Shown: piece by piece, positions 7,760-16,742 of the stretch
How positions within the stretch are numbered: the stretch's first letter is position 1
Layout of the letters: the number at the start of each line of letters is the position of its first letter
Assembly: GCA_900768125.1 (NCBI GenBank)
Contig: CAAGBS010000009.1
Span: 1 to 32,317 of the forward strand
Direction: 5' to 3'
Origin: Oscillospiraceae bacterium
Lineage (GTDB): Bacteria; Bacillota; Clostridia; Oscillospirales; Ruminococcaceae
DNA length: 32,317 bases
The notes under the pieces: model-generated
The model's database searches: none
Seen by the model: the letters and a program-made list of their open reading frames with translations, nothing else
Told to the model about the DNA's origin: nothing
Position numbers and translations under genes: made by a program

Positions 7760-9076
7760 ATGCAGGTAGTAGCAATAGTAGGACGTCCGAATGTCGGAAA
7801 GTCCACACTTTTCAATAAGCTGGTGGGTCAGCGCCTGTCCATCGTGGACGATAAGCCCGGCGTTACCCGCGACCGTATCTACAGCCGCTGCGAGTGGCTC
7901 GGAAAGGAATTTATGCTCATCGACACCGGCGGTATCGAGCCGAAGACCGACGATGTTATCCTGGCGCAGATGAGGGAGCAGGCAATGCTCGCAGTCGAGC
8001 GTGCGGACGCAATAATCTTCGTCACCGATATCACCACGGGAGTCACCGCCAACGACAGCGATGTTGCCTCCATGCTGATAAAGAGCGGCAAGCCGGTGGT
8101 GCTCGCTGTAAACAAGGTGGACGGCATAGGCACTCCGCCGCCTGAGATATACGAGTTCTACAACCTCGGTCTCGGCGACCCTATACCGGTATCGTCAGTC
8201 CACGGTCACGGCACCGGCGACCTGCTGGAAGCAGTTTTCGAGAATCTCCCGGAGGAGACTCCGGACGAGTACGACGCGGACGCCATCAAGGTCGCGGTAA
8301 TAGGCAAGCCTAACGTTGGCAAGTCCTCGCTTATCAACCAGATAGCAGGCGAGGAGCGCTCCATCGTCTCCGACATCGCAGGCACCACCCGCGACGCAAT
8401 AGACACCGAGATAAAGCGCGGCGAGGATAAGTTCATCTTCATCGACACCGCCGGAATGCGCCGCAAGGCTAAGGTCATCGAGAATATCGAGCATTTCAGC
8501 GTTCTGCGCGCGCTGATGGCAGTAGACCGCGCGGACGTATGCGTTATCGTCATCGACGCTACCGTAGGCTTCACCGAGCAGGATAGCAAGGTCGCCGGCT
8601 ATGCGCACGACAAGGGCAAGGCGTGCGTCATCGCCGTAAACAAGTGGGACGCGGTCGAGGACAAGACCGACCGCACCATGGACGATTTCCGCAAGAAGCT
8701 GGAGATAGATTTCTCATTCATGTCCTACGCGCCGTTCGTGTTCATTTCCGCGAAGACAGGTCAGCGTATCGACAAGCTTTTCGAGCTGATAAAGTTCGTC
8801 CACGAGCAGCACTGCATGCGCATATCCACCGGAGTGCTCAACGATATGCTGAACTACGCGACCTCCCGCGTGCAGCCGCCGTCAGACAAGGGCAAGCGCC
8901 TGAAGATATACTACATGACCCAGGCTTCCGTGTGCCCGCCTAATTTCGTTATATTCTGCAACAGCCGCGAGCTGTTCCACTACTCATATCAGCGCTATAT
9001 CGAGAATCAGCTTCGCGAGACGTTCGGGCTGACCGCTACGCCGATAAAGCTGACTATCCGCGAAAGAGGAGAGTAA
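7760..9076 (+). CDS. der: Ribosome-assembly GTPase Der (EngA)
   Basis: 438 residues, the usual length. Two tandem GTPase domains are clear: GRPNVGKST near residue 8 with DTGG switch II and NKVD, then GKPNVGKSS near 179 with DTAGMRRK and NKWD. The C-terminal KH-like domain ends the protein. Der is an essential GTPase for maturation of the 50S subunit. It is the first gene of a probable operon: its TAA overlaps the ATG of the next gene by one base. Confidence 0.97.
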   Translation: MQVVAIVGRPNVGKSTLFNKLVGQRLSIVDDKPGVTRDRIYSRCEWLGKEFMLIDTGGIEPKTDDVILAQMREQAMLAVERADAIIFVTDITTGVTANDSDVASMLIKSGKPVVLAVNKVDGIGTPPPEIYEFYNLGLGDPIPVSSVHGHGTGDLLEAVFENLPEETPDEYDADAIKVAVIGKPNVGKSSLINQIAGEERSIVSDIAGTTRDAIDTEIKRGEDKFIFIDTAGMRRKAKVIENIEHFSVLRALMAVDRADVCVIVIDATVGFTEQDSKVAGYAHDKGKACVIAVNKWDAVEDKTDRTMDDFRKKLEIDFSFMSYAPFVFISAKTGQRIDKLFELIKFVHEQHCMRISTGVLNDMLNYATSRVQPPSDKGKRLKIYYMTQASVCPPNFVIFCNSRELFHYSYQRYIENQLRETFGLTATPIKLTIRERGE

Positions 9077-9651
9077 TGAAGCAGATACTGTCAGACTTCA
9101 TTCGCCGCCGCGCCAGAATGCTTATCATCTGCACCGCCATCACGCTGGGGTTCTCGGCTGCGGCGTGGGTGCCGCTGATGTTCTCCGCGGGCTGGGCGGA
9201 CTGGTTCCGCATACTCTGGACTATCGGGGCGGTAGTTGTGACTGCGCTGGTGGTATTCCTGCTGGTAAAGGCGTTCGTGGATATCTTCGGCGTGGCGAGG
9301 TGCAGGCTCAGGGAGCAGCTGGCAGGCATGCCGGAGGCTGAGCGGGAGGGCGTTATCTCAGCGTACCCTTCAGCGAAGACCCTGGGGGAACGCTGGTTCC
9401 TGCCGGAGCATATACTGTTCTACACATCGCGCCGCGCGCTGATACTGCGCTATGACGCGATAAAGATAGTCGCGCTGAAAAAGGACGGCGACCTGCTGCT
9501 GGTGACTTCATCCGGGGATATAACCATGCCGGTGAAGCCCGGTGAGAACGCCGGGGTGCTCTACGCAGTCCTCCGCAGTAAGAACCCGGAAATAAAGTCC
9601 GGTAAAGCTGAGACAGCAGAGAACGACACTAACGAAACCGAAAGGACATAA
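9076..9651 (+). CDS. Two-TM membrane protein of unknown function
   Basis: 191 residues. Two long hydrophobic helices (about 14-37 and 45-72) are followed by a basic stretch and a compact domain containing ILFYTSRRALILRYDAIKIVALKK and SGDITMPVK, which resembles the beta-rich membrane-proximal domain of YcxB/PH-like small membrane proteins. That resemblance is only by eye. The ATG is fused to the der stop (TAATG), so translation is coupled. It sits between a ribosome GTPase and phospholipid synthesis genes. The C terminus is a charged tail. Function unassigned. Confidence 0.75.
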   Translation: MKQILSDFIRRRARMLIICTAITLGFSAAAWVPLMFSAGWADWFRILWTIGAVVVTALVVFLLVKAFVDIFGVARCRLREQLAGMPEAEREGVISAYPSAKTLGERWFLPEHILFYTSRRALILRYDAIKIVALKKDGDLLLVTSSGDITMPVKPGENAGVLYAVLRSKNPEIKSGKAETAENDTNETERT

Positions 9652-9657
9652 CGCACG

Positions 9658-10320
9658 ATGATGTGGCTTTGTTATATTATCATGATAGCCGTACCCTATC
9701 TCCTGGGCGGCATAAATACATCAATTATCGCGACCAGGCTGAAGACCGGAAAGGATATCCGCACCATGGGAAGCGGCAACGCCGGGCTTACAAACACCCT
9801 CCGCACGCAGGGAAAGGCTGTCGCCGGGATAGTTCTCCTGGGCGACGTAGCGAAATCCGTGCTTGCGATATGGGCGGTAAGGCTCGCGTTCCAGCTTCTC
9901 GGTGGAGTAGACACCACCGTGCTGGAAAACGGCATGAACTGGGTCGGCTATATGGCGGGATTCATGGCGGTAGTTGGGCATGTGTTCCCGGTATACTACG
10001 GATTCCGCGGCGGCAAGGGAGTGCTTTCCGCCATCTCGGCTATCTTCACGCTGGACTGGCGCACCGGCTGCGTGCTTCTCGGCGTGTTCATCATCATCGT
10101 TGCCATCACGCGCTATGTTTCGCTGGGAAGCTGCATCGCTTCCTCGCTGTATGGCTTCGGTACTCTTGCGTTCGTGTATTTCATGGACGGCGACCCGGCT
10201 GGCATAATATGTACGTTCATCGCATTCTTCACCGCGGCGCTGGTCATCTTCATGCACCGCGGGAATATAAAGCGCCTTGCGGCTCACACTGAAAAGAAGC
10301 TCGGCGAAAAAGCAAAGTAA
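9658..10320 (+). CDS. plsY: Acyl-phosphate:glycerol-3-phosphate acyltransferase
   Basis: 220 residues. PlsY transfers an acyl group from acyl phosphate to sn-glycerol 3-phosphate at the inner membrane, the first step of phospholipid synthesis. Conserved cytoplasmic loops are visible: GSGNAGLTN (38-46), QGK with GDVAKS in the second block, and GHVFPVYYGFRGGKGV in the third, with several membrane helices between them. It starts 6 bases after the preceding gene; the double ATG at 9658/9661 leaves a one-codon ambiguity. It lies directly upstream of gpsA, which supplies its substrate. Confidence 0.95.
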   Translation: MMWLCYIIMIAVPYLLGGINTSIIATRLKTGKDIRTMGSGNAGLTNTLRTQGKAVAGIVLLGDVAKSVLAIWAVRLAFQLLGGVDTTVLENGMNWVGYMAGFMAVVGHVFPVYYGFRGGKGVLSAISAIFTLDWRTGCVLLGVFIIIVAITRYVSLGSCIASSLYGFGTLAFVYFMDGDPAGIICTFIAFFTAALVIFMHRGNIKRLAAHTEKKLGEKAK

Positions 10321-10339
10321 TATATCGGAGGCTGTCACA

Positions 10340-11341
10340 ATGGCAAAGATAACTATTCTGGGCTGCGGCTACGGCACGGCTCTAGGCGTACTGTTCACCA
10401 CATTCGGTCACGAGGTGGTCACCTGGACGAAATTCGAGCAGGAGGCGGAGCTTCTCCGCACCGAGCGCGAGCACAAGCGGCTTCTCCCGGGCGTGAAGCT
10501 TCCGGAAGCCCTCGGCGTCACCACTGACCCGAAGTGCGTGAGCGGCGCTGATATCGTGCTTGTGGCGATCCCGTCCCCGTTTTTCCGTGAAGCGATACAG
10601 ACCGTGAAGCCCTATGTGGATAAGTCCGCCATCATGATAAACGTCAGCAAGGGTCTGGAAGCCGCGACCGGCTACAGGCTGTCCCAGATAATCTCCGAGG
10701 AGCTTCCGGAGAATCCGGTGGGCGTTATCACCGGTCCCTGCCACGCGGAGGAGATAGCGCGGCTGGTCCCGACCACCGAGGTATGCGCCAGCAATAACGA
10801 CGGCGTTGCGGAGTACATTCAGCGCACGCTTTCAAACGAGAAGTACCGCATTTACGTCAACGATGACGTTGCCGGCTGCGAGCTCGGCGGCGTACTGAAA
10901 AACCCGATAGCCCTGGGCTGCGGCATAGCTCGCGGAATGGGTCTGGGAGACAATACGGTAGCCGCCCTGATGACCCGCGGCATGACCGAGATAACCCGCC
11001 TTGGCGTAGGTCTCGGCGCAAACTGGAAGACCTTCACCGGCATGGCTGGAATAGGCGACCTCATCGTTACCTGCACCTCGATGCACTCCCGTAATTTCCG
11101 CGCCGGAAACCTCATCGGCAAGGGGATACCAGCCCCGGAGGCAGTAAAGCAGGTCGGCACCGTGGAGGGCTACACCAGCAGCATAATCGCATACAAATTA
11201 GCGCAGGAGCGCGGCATAGACACGCCGATAATCGAGCAGATAGTAAAGATATGCTACGAGGGCGGCGACCCGAGAGAGAGCATTTCCGCACTCATGACGC
11301 GCAAGAGCAAGCACGAGCGCGAAGTTTTCTGGATGGACTGA
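10340..11341 (+). CDS. gpsA: Glycerol-3-phosphate dehydrogenase [NAD(P)+]
   Basis: 333 residues. GpsA reduces dihydroxyacetone phosphate to sn-glycerol 3-phosphate, the substrate of PlsY encoded just upstream. Family marks are KNPIALGCG with the catalytic Lys region, GLGDNTVAALMTRGMTE and TFTGMAGIGDLIVTCTS. The N-terminal dinucleotide loop reads GCGYGTALG (8-16), one residue shorter than the common GxGxxGTAL form. The start at 10340 has CGGAGG 9 bases before it; the longer in-frame ORF start at 10277 lies inside plsY and is rejected. Confidence 0.96.
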   Translation: MAKITILGCGYGTALGVLFTTFGHEVVTWTKFEQEAELLRTEREHKRLLPGVKLPEALGVTTDPKCVSGADIVLVAIPSPFFREAIQTVKPYVDKSAIMINVSKGLEAATGYRLSQIISEELPENPVGVITGPCHAEEIARLVPTTEVCASNNDGVAEYIQRTLSNEKYRIYVNDDVAGCELGGVLKNPIALGCGIARGMGLGDNTVAALMTRGMTEITRLGVGLGANWKTFTGMAGIGDLIVTCTSMHSRNFRAGNLIGKGIPAPEAVKQVGTVEGYTSSIIAYKLAQERGIDTPIIEQIVKICYEGGDPRESISALMTRKSKHEREVFWMD

Positions 11342-11370
11342 CCACTGACTGACGGACGAAAGGCGCACAC

Positions 11371-12246
11371 ATGAATCAGAAGATACCGGCTACCATAAAG
11401 GAACAGGTGCAGAAGCTGCGTGACCGCGGCTGTATAATCAAGGACGAAAAGCTGGCGGAAAAGACCCTGACCTACATCAATTATTTCCGGCTGTCTGACT
11501 ATTTCGCGCCGTTCACCGTCTGCAAGGGTCAGTATGAGCAGAACACCACGTTCGAGAATATCATGCGCGTCTACGAGGCTGACCGCAAGCTGCGGAGTAT
11601 TCTTCTGGCTTCGCTGGAGGAGACTGAAATAGCCATGCGCGCGGCGGTGTCCAACTATCACGCGCTGAAATACGGGGCGCTGGGCTATCTGAACCCGTCC
11701 ACGTTCGATTTCAGGCATAATCACCAGCAGTTCATGAATAAGGTGAAGCACCTTATTGAGGTCAACGACGACCGGGAGTTCGTGCGGCACTATAATTCAA
11801 AGTACTGCGGAGCGTTCCCGCTGTGGGTGGTGATGGAGCTTTTCAGCTTCGGCACGCTGGCGTTTTTCTATAAGGATATGCAGTCAGGCGACAAAAAGGA
11901 GCTTGCCGACCGGTACTACGGCTGTTCCAGCGCCGAACTTGACAACTGGCTTTTCTGCCTGAACGAACTTCGCAATTACTGCGCCCACTACAACCGTCTT
12001 TACGGCAACACGTTTCCGGTGGAGCCAAAGACCCCGAAAGACATGGAAATAGAACTGAAGCCGGACGTCTTCGGCTACATCATCGTGATGAAGCAGCTTG
12101 CCCACGACCACGCCGCTTGGAACGAGCGGGTAGTGAAGCCTGTCACCAGGCTTATTTACAAGAACTCCGACGTGCTTCGCCTGAAAGACCTCGGATTCCC
12201 GGAGGAATGGGAGACGATGATAGCTTTCACGGATACGGAAAAATAA
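11371..12246 (+). CDS. Abi_2 family (AbiD/AbiF-like) HEPN protein
   Basis: 291 residues. The opening block (KEQVQKLRDRGCIIKDEKLAEKTLTYINYFRLSDYFAPF) is characteristic of the Abi_2 family, named after lactococcal abortive-infection proteins AbiD and AbiF. LNELRNYCAHYNRLY carries the R-x4-H signature (Arg201, His206) of HEPN ribonucleases, so RNA cleavage during phage infection is a reasonable inference. It follows gpsA by 29 bases on the same strand and is closed by its own terminator, so it may be transcribed with the der operon, an unusual place for a defence gene. No separate antitoxin is adjacent; the next gene is a TerB-type protein. Confidence 0.88.
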   Translation: MNQKIPATIKEQVQKLRDRGCIIKDEKLAEKTLTYINYFRLSDYFAPFTVCKGQYEQNTTFENIMRVYEADRKLRSILLASLEETEIAMRAAVSNYHALKYGALGYLNPSTFDFRHNHQQFMNKVKHLIEVNDDREFVRHYNSKYCGAFPLWVVMELFSFGTLAFFYKDMQSGDKKELADRYYGCSSAELDNWLFCLNELRNYCAHYNRLYGNTFPVEPKTPKDMEIELKPDVFGYIIVMKQLAHDHAAWNERVVKPVTRLIYKNSDVLRLKDLGFPEEWETMIAFTDTEK

Positions 12247-12250
12247 ACAA

Positions 12251-12275
12251 AACGGCGGGTCTTCCTGCCGTTTTT
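12251..12275 (+). terminator. Intrinsic terminator after the Abi_2 gene
   Basis: AACGGCGGG (12251-12259) and CCTGCCGTT (12264-12272) pair with one wobble around a TCTT loop, with TTTTT at 12271-12275. It ends the der-to-abi unit just before the ribosome site of the next gene. Confidence 0.85.
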
Positions 12276-12295
12276 CAGAATCGAGGTGACGTACA

Positions 12296-14284
12296 GTGGC
12301 GGATAAATTCCGGCTGATGATGGACAGCAGCGCAAAGTCGAAAGATGAGATAGAGCAGGAACTGCGCCGAATGATAGAGCTGAAAAAGCACCCTGAGGAC
12401 GCTCCGGAGCGGTCCCACGAGCAGTCCGACCCGGCGGCGCGGGAGGAGGTCACGGCGGCGGTAAGGCGCGCGGTGCAGGACAAGATAAGCGCCATCGTAA
12501 AGGACGCGATAGAGAACAGCCGCGATAACGGGCAGTCCTACGGCGAGAAGATACCCCCGCGCCCGCAGCGGGACAACATCGACTACGCCACCGGGAAAAG
12601 CATCTCCGCGCCGCTGGAGCCGGACGAGCTTGCATATGCGCCGTCAGCCCACGAGAATGACGACGACGGCGGCGATATCCGCGCGAAGATAACCGAAATG
12701 CGCGGGATAGCGCATACGTTCTACACCGGATTCATGATGAAAAAGAACGCCGAGGAAACGCTGATAAAGCAGGGCGAATTTATGCAGTTCGTGACCGATG
12801 ATTTTTCCTGGAACTGTTTCTGCAACATCGAGCGCCCGATATACGGGGCGATGTCCACCGACCAGCTGCGCACCTACTTCACCTGGCGCACCCGCGCCCG
12901 AAACGGTGTGTTCAGCAAGGTGGATAAGCCCTACATCATACTTTACTGCTACGAACTGCTGAACAAGATAGGCGTTATGTCCTCGACCGAGGCTTACGAC
13001 CGCCTTTCCGCCGTGTGGGAGGGCTGTCGGGGATTCTGCCCGGCGCTGGATACGGTCATGCCGAGGTGGCTGAAGGATTTCCGGGCGTTCAACGATGTCG
13101 GGGACAGCGCCGCCTGTCCGGCTGAATCCGTGCTGGACAGCCGCCCGCCGGACGACCTTGATATAATGCAGCGCAGATACTCCGGCAAGCTGGATTACAT
13201 GATGTCCGTTTCGTCCTATAACCTGCGGGGGAGCATATTCTACAGCGATGATACCGTACCGCTGCTGGACGGCGCGCTGGAAGCGGTCCTCACCGCGCTG
13301 GACGTGCATTTTGAAAAGTACGGCGCGACAATGTTCGAGCTTATCTGCGGCAAGCTGCGCAAGGATTTTTCCTGGACGCCGTTTTCCGGTGCGTATGTGG
13401 ACTTAAAGCGCATGGACGGCTTCCACGCGCTGAAAATAAGTCCCACCGAGCAGTATTCCACCAAGCGCGGCGAACCCTGCCTGGAGATATTCGAGCCGTC
13501 CCCCTACCGCAGCTTTGCGGGGTGGATACTGAAAAGCGTTGAATCTGTGCTGCGGAAGCGCACCGGCTTCCGCTACGGGATAACCCCGAATCTCACCCCG
13601 GTGCTGGAGGATTTCGCCAACCGCGACAAGCTGTGCCGCGCGGCGGAAGACCCGGCTTTCCCGGAACTTGCGATGACAGCGGCGGCGGAATGGTGCGACC
13701 AACGTGGCATTTATCCCCCGAAAAAGCAGCCGAAAAAGCGCCGGCAGTACAACTTTGATGAAGCGGAAGCGCCCGCCGGAAATTTCGGGAGTGCCGCACC
13801 GGTAAAGCCCGCGCCGGTGGAGATAGACGTCAGCAAGCTGGCGAAAATACGGGAGGAATCCGACGAGACGACGCGCCGGCTTATAGTCGAGGAAGCGGAT
13901 ACGGTCACTGCGGAGGAGCTTTCCGAGCGCATTTCAGATATTGTGGACGATGACTTCGAGGAGCAGACCGCAGGCTTCGCCGAGAACTATTCCGAATCAG
14001 CGGAGGAAGCGCGGCAGCCCACAGCGGACGGGTGCTTCGCGGGGCTTCCGGACGGCTGGCGGGAGTTTGCGCAGTCGCTCACCGAGGACGATATCCAGCT
14101 GCTGAAAGCGCTGCGTGAGTCGGAGAAGTCTGCTGAAGCGCTGTGCCGCAGCCGCGGGGTCATGCCGGAAACGGAATACGACCGGATAAACGGCTGTGCG
14201 ATGGAGTTCATCGGCGATGTGCTGATAGAAAACGGCGGTCTTATCGAGGACTATATCGGGGATCTAAGCCCCATTCTTGAATAA
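12296..14284 (+). CDS. TerB_N / TerB_C domain protein
   Basis: 662 residues from a GTG start with GAGG 9 bases upstream. A charged N-terminal region (1-130) precedes a TerB_N-like domain (about 150-360) with the typical YFTWRTRARNG (194-204) and YIILYCYELLNKIG. A TerB_C-like domain spans about 505-658, opening with IDVSKLAKIREESDETTRRL and ending in a helical ENGGLIEDY segment. A DnaK-like or canonical TerB domain between them is not recognised. Such proteins are associated with tellurite-resistance/Ter stress and phage-related systems; biochemical role unknown. It is isolated between two terminators, with no other ter gene next to it, although a Ter-type biosynthetic operon lies 13 kb downstream. 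Confidence 0.85.
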   Translation: MADKFRLMMDSSAKSKDEIEQELRRMIELKKHPEDAPERSHEQSDPAAREEVTAAVRRAVQDKISAIVKDAIENSRDNGQSYGEKIPPRPQRDNIDYATGKSISAPLEPDELAYAPSAHENDDDGGDIRAKITEMRGIAHTFYTGFMMKKNAEETLIKQGEFMQFVTDDFSWNCFCNIERPIYGAMSTDQLRTYFTWRTRARNGVFSKVDKPYIILYCYELLNKIGVMSSTEAYDRLSAVWEGCRGFCPALDTVMPRWLKDFRAFNDVGDSAACPAESVLDSRPPDDLDIMQRRYSGKLDYMMSVSSYNLRGSIFYSDDTVPLLDGALEAVLTALDVHFEKYGATMFELICGKLRKDFSWTPFSGAYVDLKRMDGFHALKISPTEQYSTKRGEPCLEIFEPSPYRSFAGWILKSVESVLRKRTGFRYGITPNLTPVLEDFANRDKLCRAAEDPAFPELAMTAAAEWCDQRGIYPPKKQPKKRRQYNFDEAEAPAGNFGSAAPVKPAPVEIDVSKLAKIREESDETTRRLIVEEADTVTAEELSERISDIVDDDFEEQTAGFAENYSESAEEARQPTADGCFAGLPDGWREFAQSLTEDDIQLLKALRESEKSAEALCRSRGVMPETEYDRINGCAMEFIGDVLIENGGLIEDYIGDLSPILE

Positions 14285-14316
14285 AAATTGGCGGAGAATC
14301 TATCTCCGCCAATTTT
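14284..14316. terminator. Strong symmetrical terminator after the TerB_N gene
   Basis: Perfect 14-base arms AAAATTGGCGGAGA (14284-14297) and TCTCCGCCAATTTT (14303-14316), loop ATCTA, overlapping the last base of the stop codon. The A and T ends make it work in either direction. Confidence 0.9.
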
Positions 14317-14471
14317 GGGTGTTTAAAAAACTCGTTTGAGCGAAATGTGTACGGCACACCGTCTGTTTCATTGCCTGAACCAGCCGCATTCGATTCGGAC
14401 GCAACGCAATTTTTGATTTGTTACAAAACAAAATCGTTTGTTACAAAATGGTTACAATGTTCTGGAATGGG

Positions 14472-14500
14472 TTTACAAAAAGCACAGCATATGTTATAAT
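14472..14500 (+). promoter_or_regulatory. Promoter of the glycosyltransferase operon
   Basis: TTTACA (14472-14477), 17 bases, TATAAT (14495-14500). The ribosome site AGAGGTG precedes the GTG start at 14569. The preceding 150 bases show no other feature I can support. Confidence 0.75.
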
Positions 14501-14568
14501 AGAGGTGCGAAATTATTTGTAATGCTGCGAAAAAAGCGGCATTATGCAGAAAAAGAGGTGAGCCTGCC

Positions 14569-15630
14569 GTGAACGTGCCTGTGCTTATTCCTACATACGA
14601 TCCGTCAGAACGGATACTGGAGGTAGTCAGCGGACTTACTTCCGCAGGCTTTGAAAAAATAATAATCATCGACGATGGCAGCCGCCGGGAGTGCGCGGAT
14701 ATCTTCGCTAAGCTGGAAGGCATGTCGCAGTGCACGGTGCTCCACCATGACGTCAACCGCGGAAAGGGCAGGGGGCTGAAGACAGGCTTCGAATATATCC
14801 TGAAAAACCTGCCGGAATGTCCCGGAGTAGTCACCACTGACGACGATGGACAGCATGCGCCGGAAGATATCCTGCGCTGCGCCGAACAGATGGAAAGGAC
14901 CGGGCGCGCAGTGCTGGGCGCGAGGGATTTTTCCTGCGCGGACGTGCCGCCGCGCAGCAGGTTCGGCAATAATGCGACAAGGTTTGTTTTCCGGGCGCTG
15001 TGCGGTATAAAGATAACCGACACCCAGACCGGACTTCGGGCGCTGCCAGCGGGTTATCTTCCGGCGCTGGTGCGGCTGGGCGGCGAGCGCTTCGAGTATG
15101 AGACCAACATGCTGCTGGAGATGAAGCGGCTGGGTCTGCCGTTCGATGAGTTAAGGATACGGACCATATACAACGACCACAACAGCGGTTCGCACTTCCA
15201 CCCGCTGCGGGATTCGATAAAGATATACGCTGTGATATTCCGATTCATGCTCAGTTCCGGAATGTGCTCGCTGATAGACATAGGGCTGTTCACGCTGATA
15301 AATCTGCTGACTGCGCCGCTTTTCGGCGATGATGAAACGCTGCGTATCTTCATTGCGACAGCCGGCGCAAGGCTGGTATCGTCGCTGGTGAATTTTCTGG
15401 TGAACAGGAGCGGCGTGTTCCGTTCCGGAAAGAACATCAGGCGCGCCGCCGTGCGGTACTACATTCTTGCCGCATGCCAGCTTGCGGCTTCGTATCTCTG
15501 CGTGAGCGGGCTGACTGCGCTTTTTGGCGGCGGCGCGAGCATATGGCAGAGCGTTATTAAGATAATAGTCGATACTGCGCTGTTTTTCGTCAGCTTTGGA
15601 ATACAGCGCGACTGGGTCTACACCGACTGA
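14569..15630 (+). CDS. GT2 glycosyltransferase fused to a GtrA-like membrane domain
   Basis: 353 residues from GTG. Residues 1-210 form a family 2 glycosyltransferase of the polyprenyl-phosphate sugar synthase type: VLIPTYDPS, IIIIDDGS, NRGKGRGLKTG and the metal-binding TTDDDGQH (89-96). Residues 223-352 hold four hydrophobic helices of the GtrA type (SSGMCSLIDIGLFTLIN, LVSSLVNFLVNRSGVFRS). Together these suggest transfer of a sugar to undecaprenyl phosphate and its flipping across the membrane for cell-wall or polysaccharide decoration. The donor sugar cannot be read from sequence. It is the first gene of a three-gene unit, 11 bases before the next start. Confidence 0.9.
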   Translation: MNVPVLIPTYDPSERILEVVSGLTSAGFEKIIIIDDGSRRECADIFAKLEGMSQCTVLHHDVNRGKGRGLKTGFEYILKNLPECPGVVTTDDDGQHAPEDILRCAEQMERTGRAVLGARDFSCADVPPRSRFGNNATRFVFRALCGIKITDTQTGLRALPAGYLPALVRLGGERFEYETNMLLEMKRLGLPFDELRIRTIYNDHNSGSHFHPLRDSIKIYAVIFRFMLSSGMCSLIDIGLFTLINLLTAPLFGDDETLRIFIATAGARLVSSLVNFLVNRSGVFRSGKNIRRAAVRYYILAACQLAASYLCVSGLTALFGGGASIWQSVIKIIVDTALFFVSFGIQRDWVYTD

Positions 15631-15641
15631 AAGGAGCGCCA

Positions 15642-16742
15642 GTGACTGAGAATACCATTACTGAAAATCCCCCCCGCAGCAGACCGCGGTTCAAGAAGAA
15701 AAAGAAAAGCCGCATAGCCTGCGTTATCCGGCGGATACTGCTGGTGCTTGTCACCGTTATCCTCGCGGTGCTCGCCGCGCTTCTGGGCGTGGTGTACGTT
15801 ATGGAGAAAGGACCCAGCGAGACCGCGCGCAATCTTTTTGTCATCTCCTGCCGGGAGACGAGCGCGATAAAATGGGTGCCGAATATATTCCTTTCCTCTG
15901 AACAAGTGGAGCAGATAGCCGCGCAGAATGCCATTCAGGAAACGGACGACATCACCGACCCCGACCTTGTGAAAATACCCGCCCCGTCCGACATAAAGGA
16001 AGTCGCGGAGCAGGACCCTGATATCGACCCGGACGGCGACGGCGTGGATATAGTCGATGTGAGCGGCTCCACGTTCAAGGGGAAGATGATGATAGTCTAC
16101 GACCCCTCCCGGGTGTTCGTGGGGATATCGGGAAAATTCGGGCTTGAGGAGCAGGGGAAGACCCTGCCGGAGATATACGATTCCTATGATAACATAATCG
16201 GTGCGATAAACGGCGGCGGCTTTGACGACAGACCGGGCCACATGACCGGCGGCGAGCCGTGGGGGATAGTCATGTCGCAGGGAGAGGTGCTGTGGGGCAC
16301 CCCGATGTATTACACCTGGGACACCATCGGCATAACCAACGACAACAAGCTTGTAGTAGGAAAGATGACGGTGCAGGAAGCGGTGGATATGGGCGTGCGC
16401 GACGCGGTGAAGTTCGGACCGATACTCATAGTCAACGGCGAACCGGTGGAAGCCCTCGGCGATGGCAGCGGACTGAATCCCCGCACGGCGATAGGTCAGC
16501 GGGCGGACGGCGCGATGCTTCTGCTGACGATAGACGGGCGGCAGTCCAACAGCATCGGCGCGAGCCTTGCGGACGTGCGGGACGTCATGCTGGATTTCGG
16601 CGCGGTGAACGCCGCCAACCTGGACGGAGGCTCCTCCACCAGCATGATATACAACGGCGAGATGATAAACCAGAACGCGAGCCTTATCGGTCTGCGAAAG
16701 ATGTGCACCGCGATACTGGTGAGGGGCGGTGACGGTTCGTGA
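15642..16742 (+). CDS. Membrane-anchored NAGPA-type phosphodiester glycosidase
   Basis: 366 residues from GTG, with AAGGAG just upstream. A basic stretch (16-31) and one membrane helix (about 30-52) anchor it, with the rest outside. A low-complexity acidic segment DPDIDPDGDG (125-134) follows. The catalytic domain resembles the family of N-acetylglucosamine-1-phosphodiester alpha-N-acetylglucosaminidase: GAINGGGFDD (188-197), GGEPWGIV and NLDGGSSTSM near the C terminus are its hallmarks. Bacterial members cleave sugar-phosphodiester bonds in surface polysaccharides or wall teichoic acids. Adjacent to a GT2-GtrA enzyme it may trim or remodel the same polymer. Its stop overlaps the next GTG by four bases. 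Confidence 0.88.
   Translation: MTENTITENPPRSRPRFKKKKKSRIACVIRRILLVLVTVILAVLAALLGVVYVMEKGPSETARNLFVISCRETSAIKWVPNIFLSSEQVEQIAAQNAIQETDDITDPDLVKIPAPSDIKEVAEQDPDIDPDGDGVDIVDVSGSTFKGKMMIVYDPSRVFVGISGKFGLEEQGKTLPEIYDSYDNIIGAINGGGFDDRPGHMTGGEPWGIVMSQGEVLWGTPMYYTWDTIGITNDNKLVVGKMTVQEAVDMGVRDAVKFGPILIVNGEPVEALGDGSGLNPRTAIGQRADGAMLLLTIDGRQSNSIGASLADVRDVMLDFGAVNAANLDGGSSTSMIYNGEMINQNASLIGLRKMCTAILVRGGDGS

Noticed and set aside
10277..10339. Upstream extension of GpsA
   Set aside because: The in-frame ATG lies inside plsY without a ribosome site, and the Rossmann start MAKITILG at 10340 has CGGAGG at the right distance.
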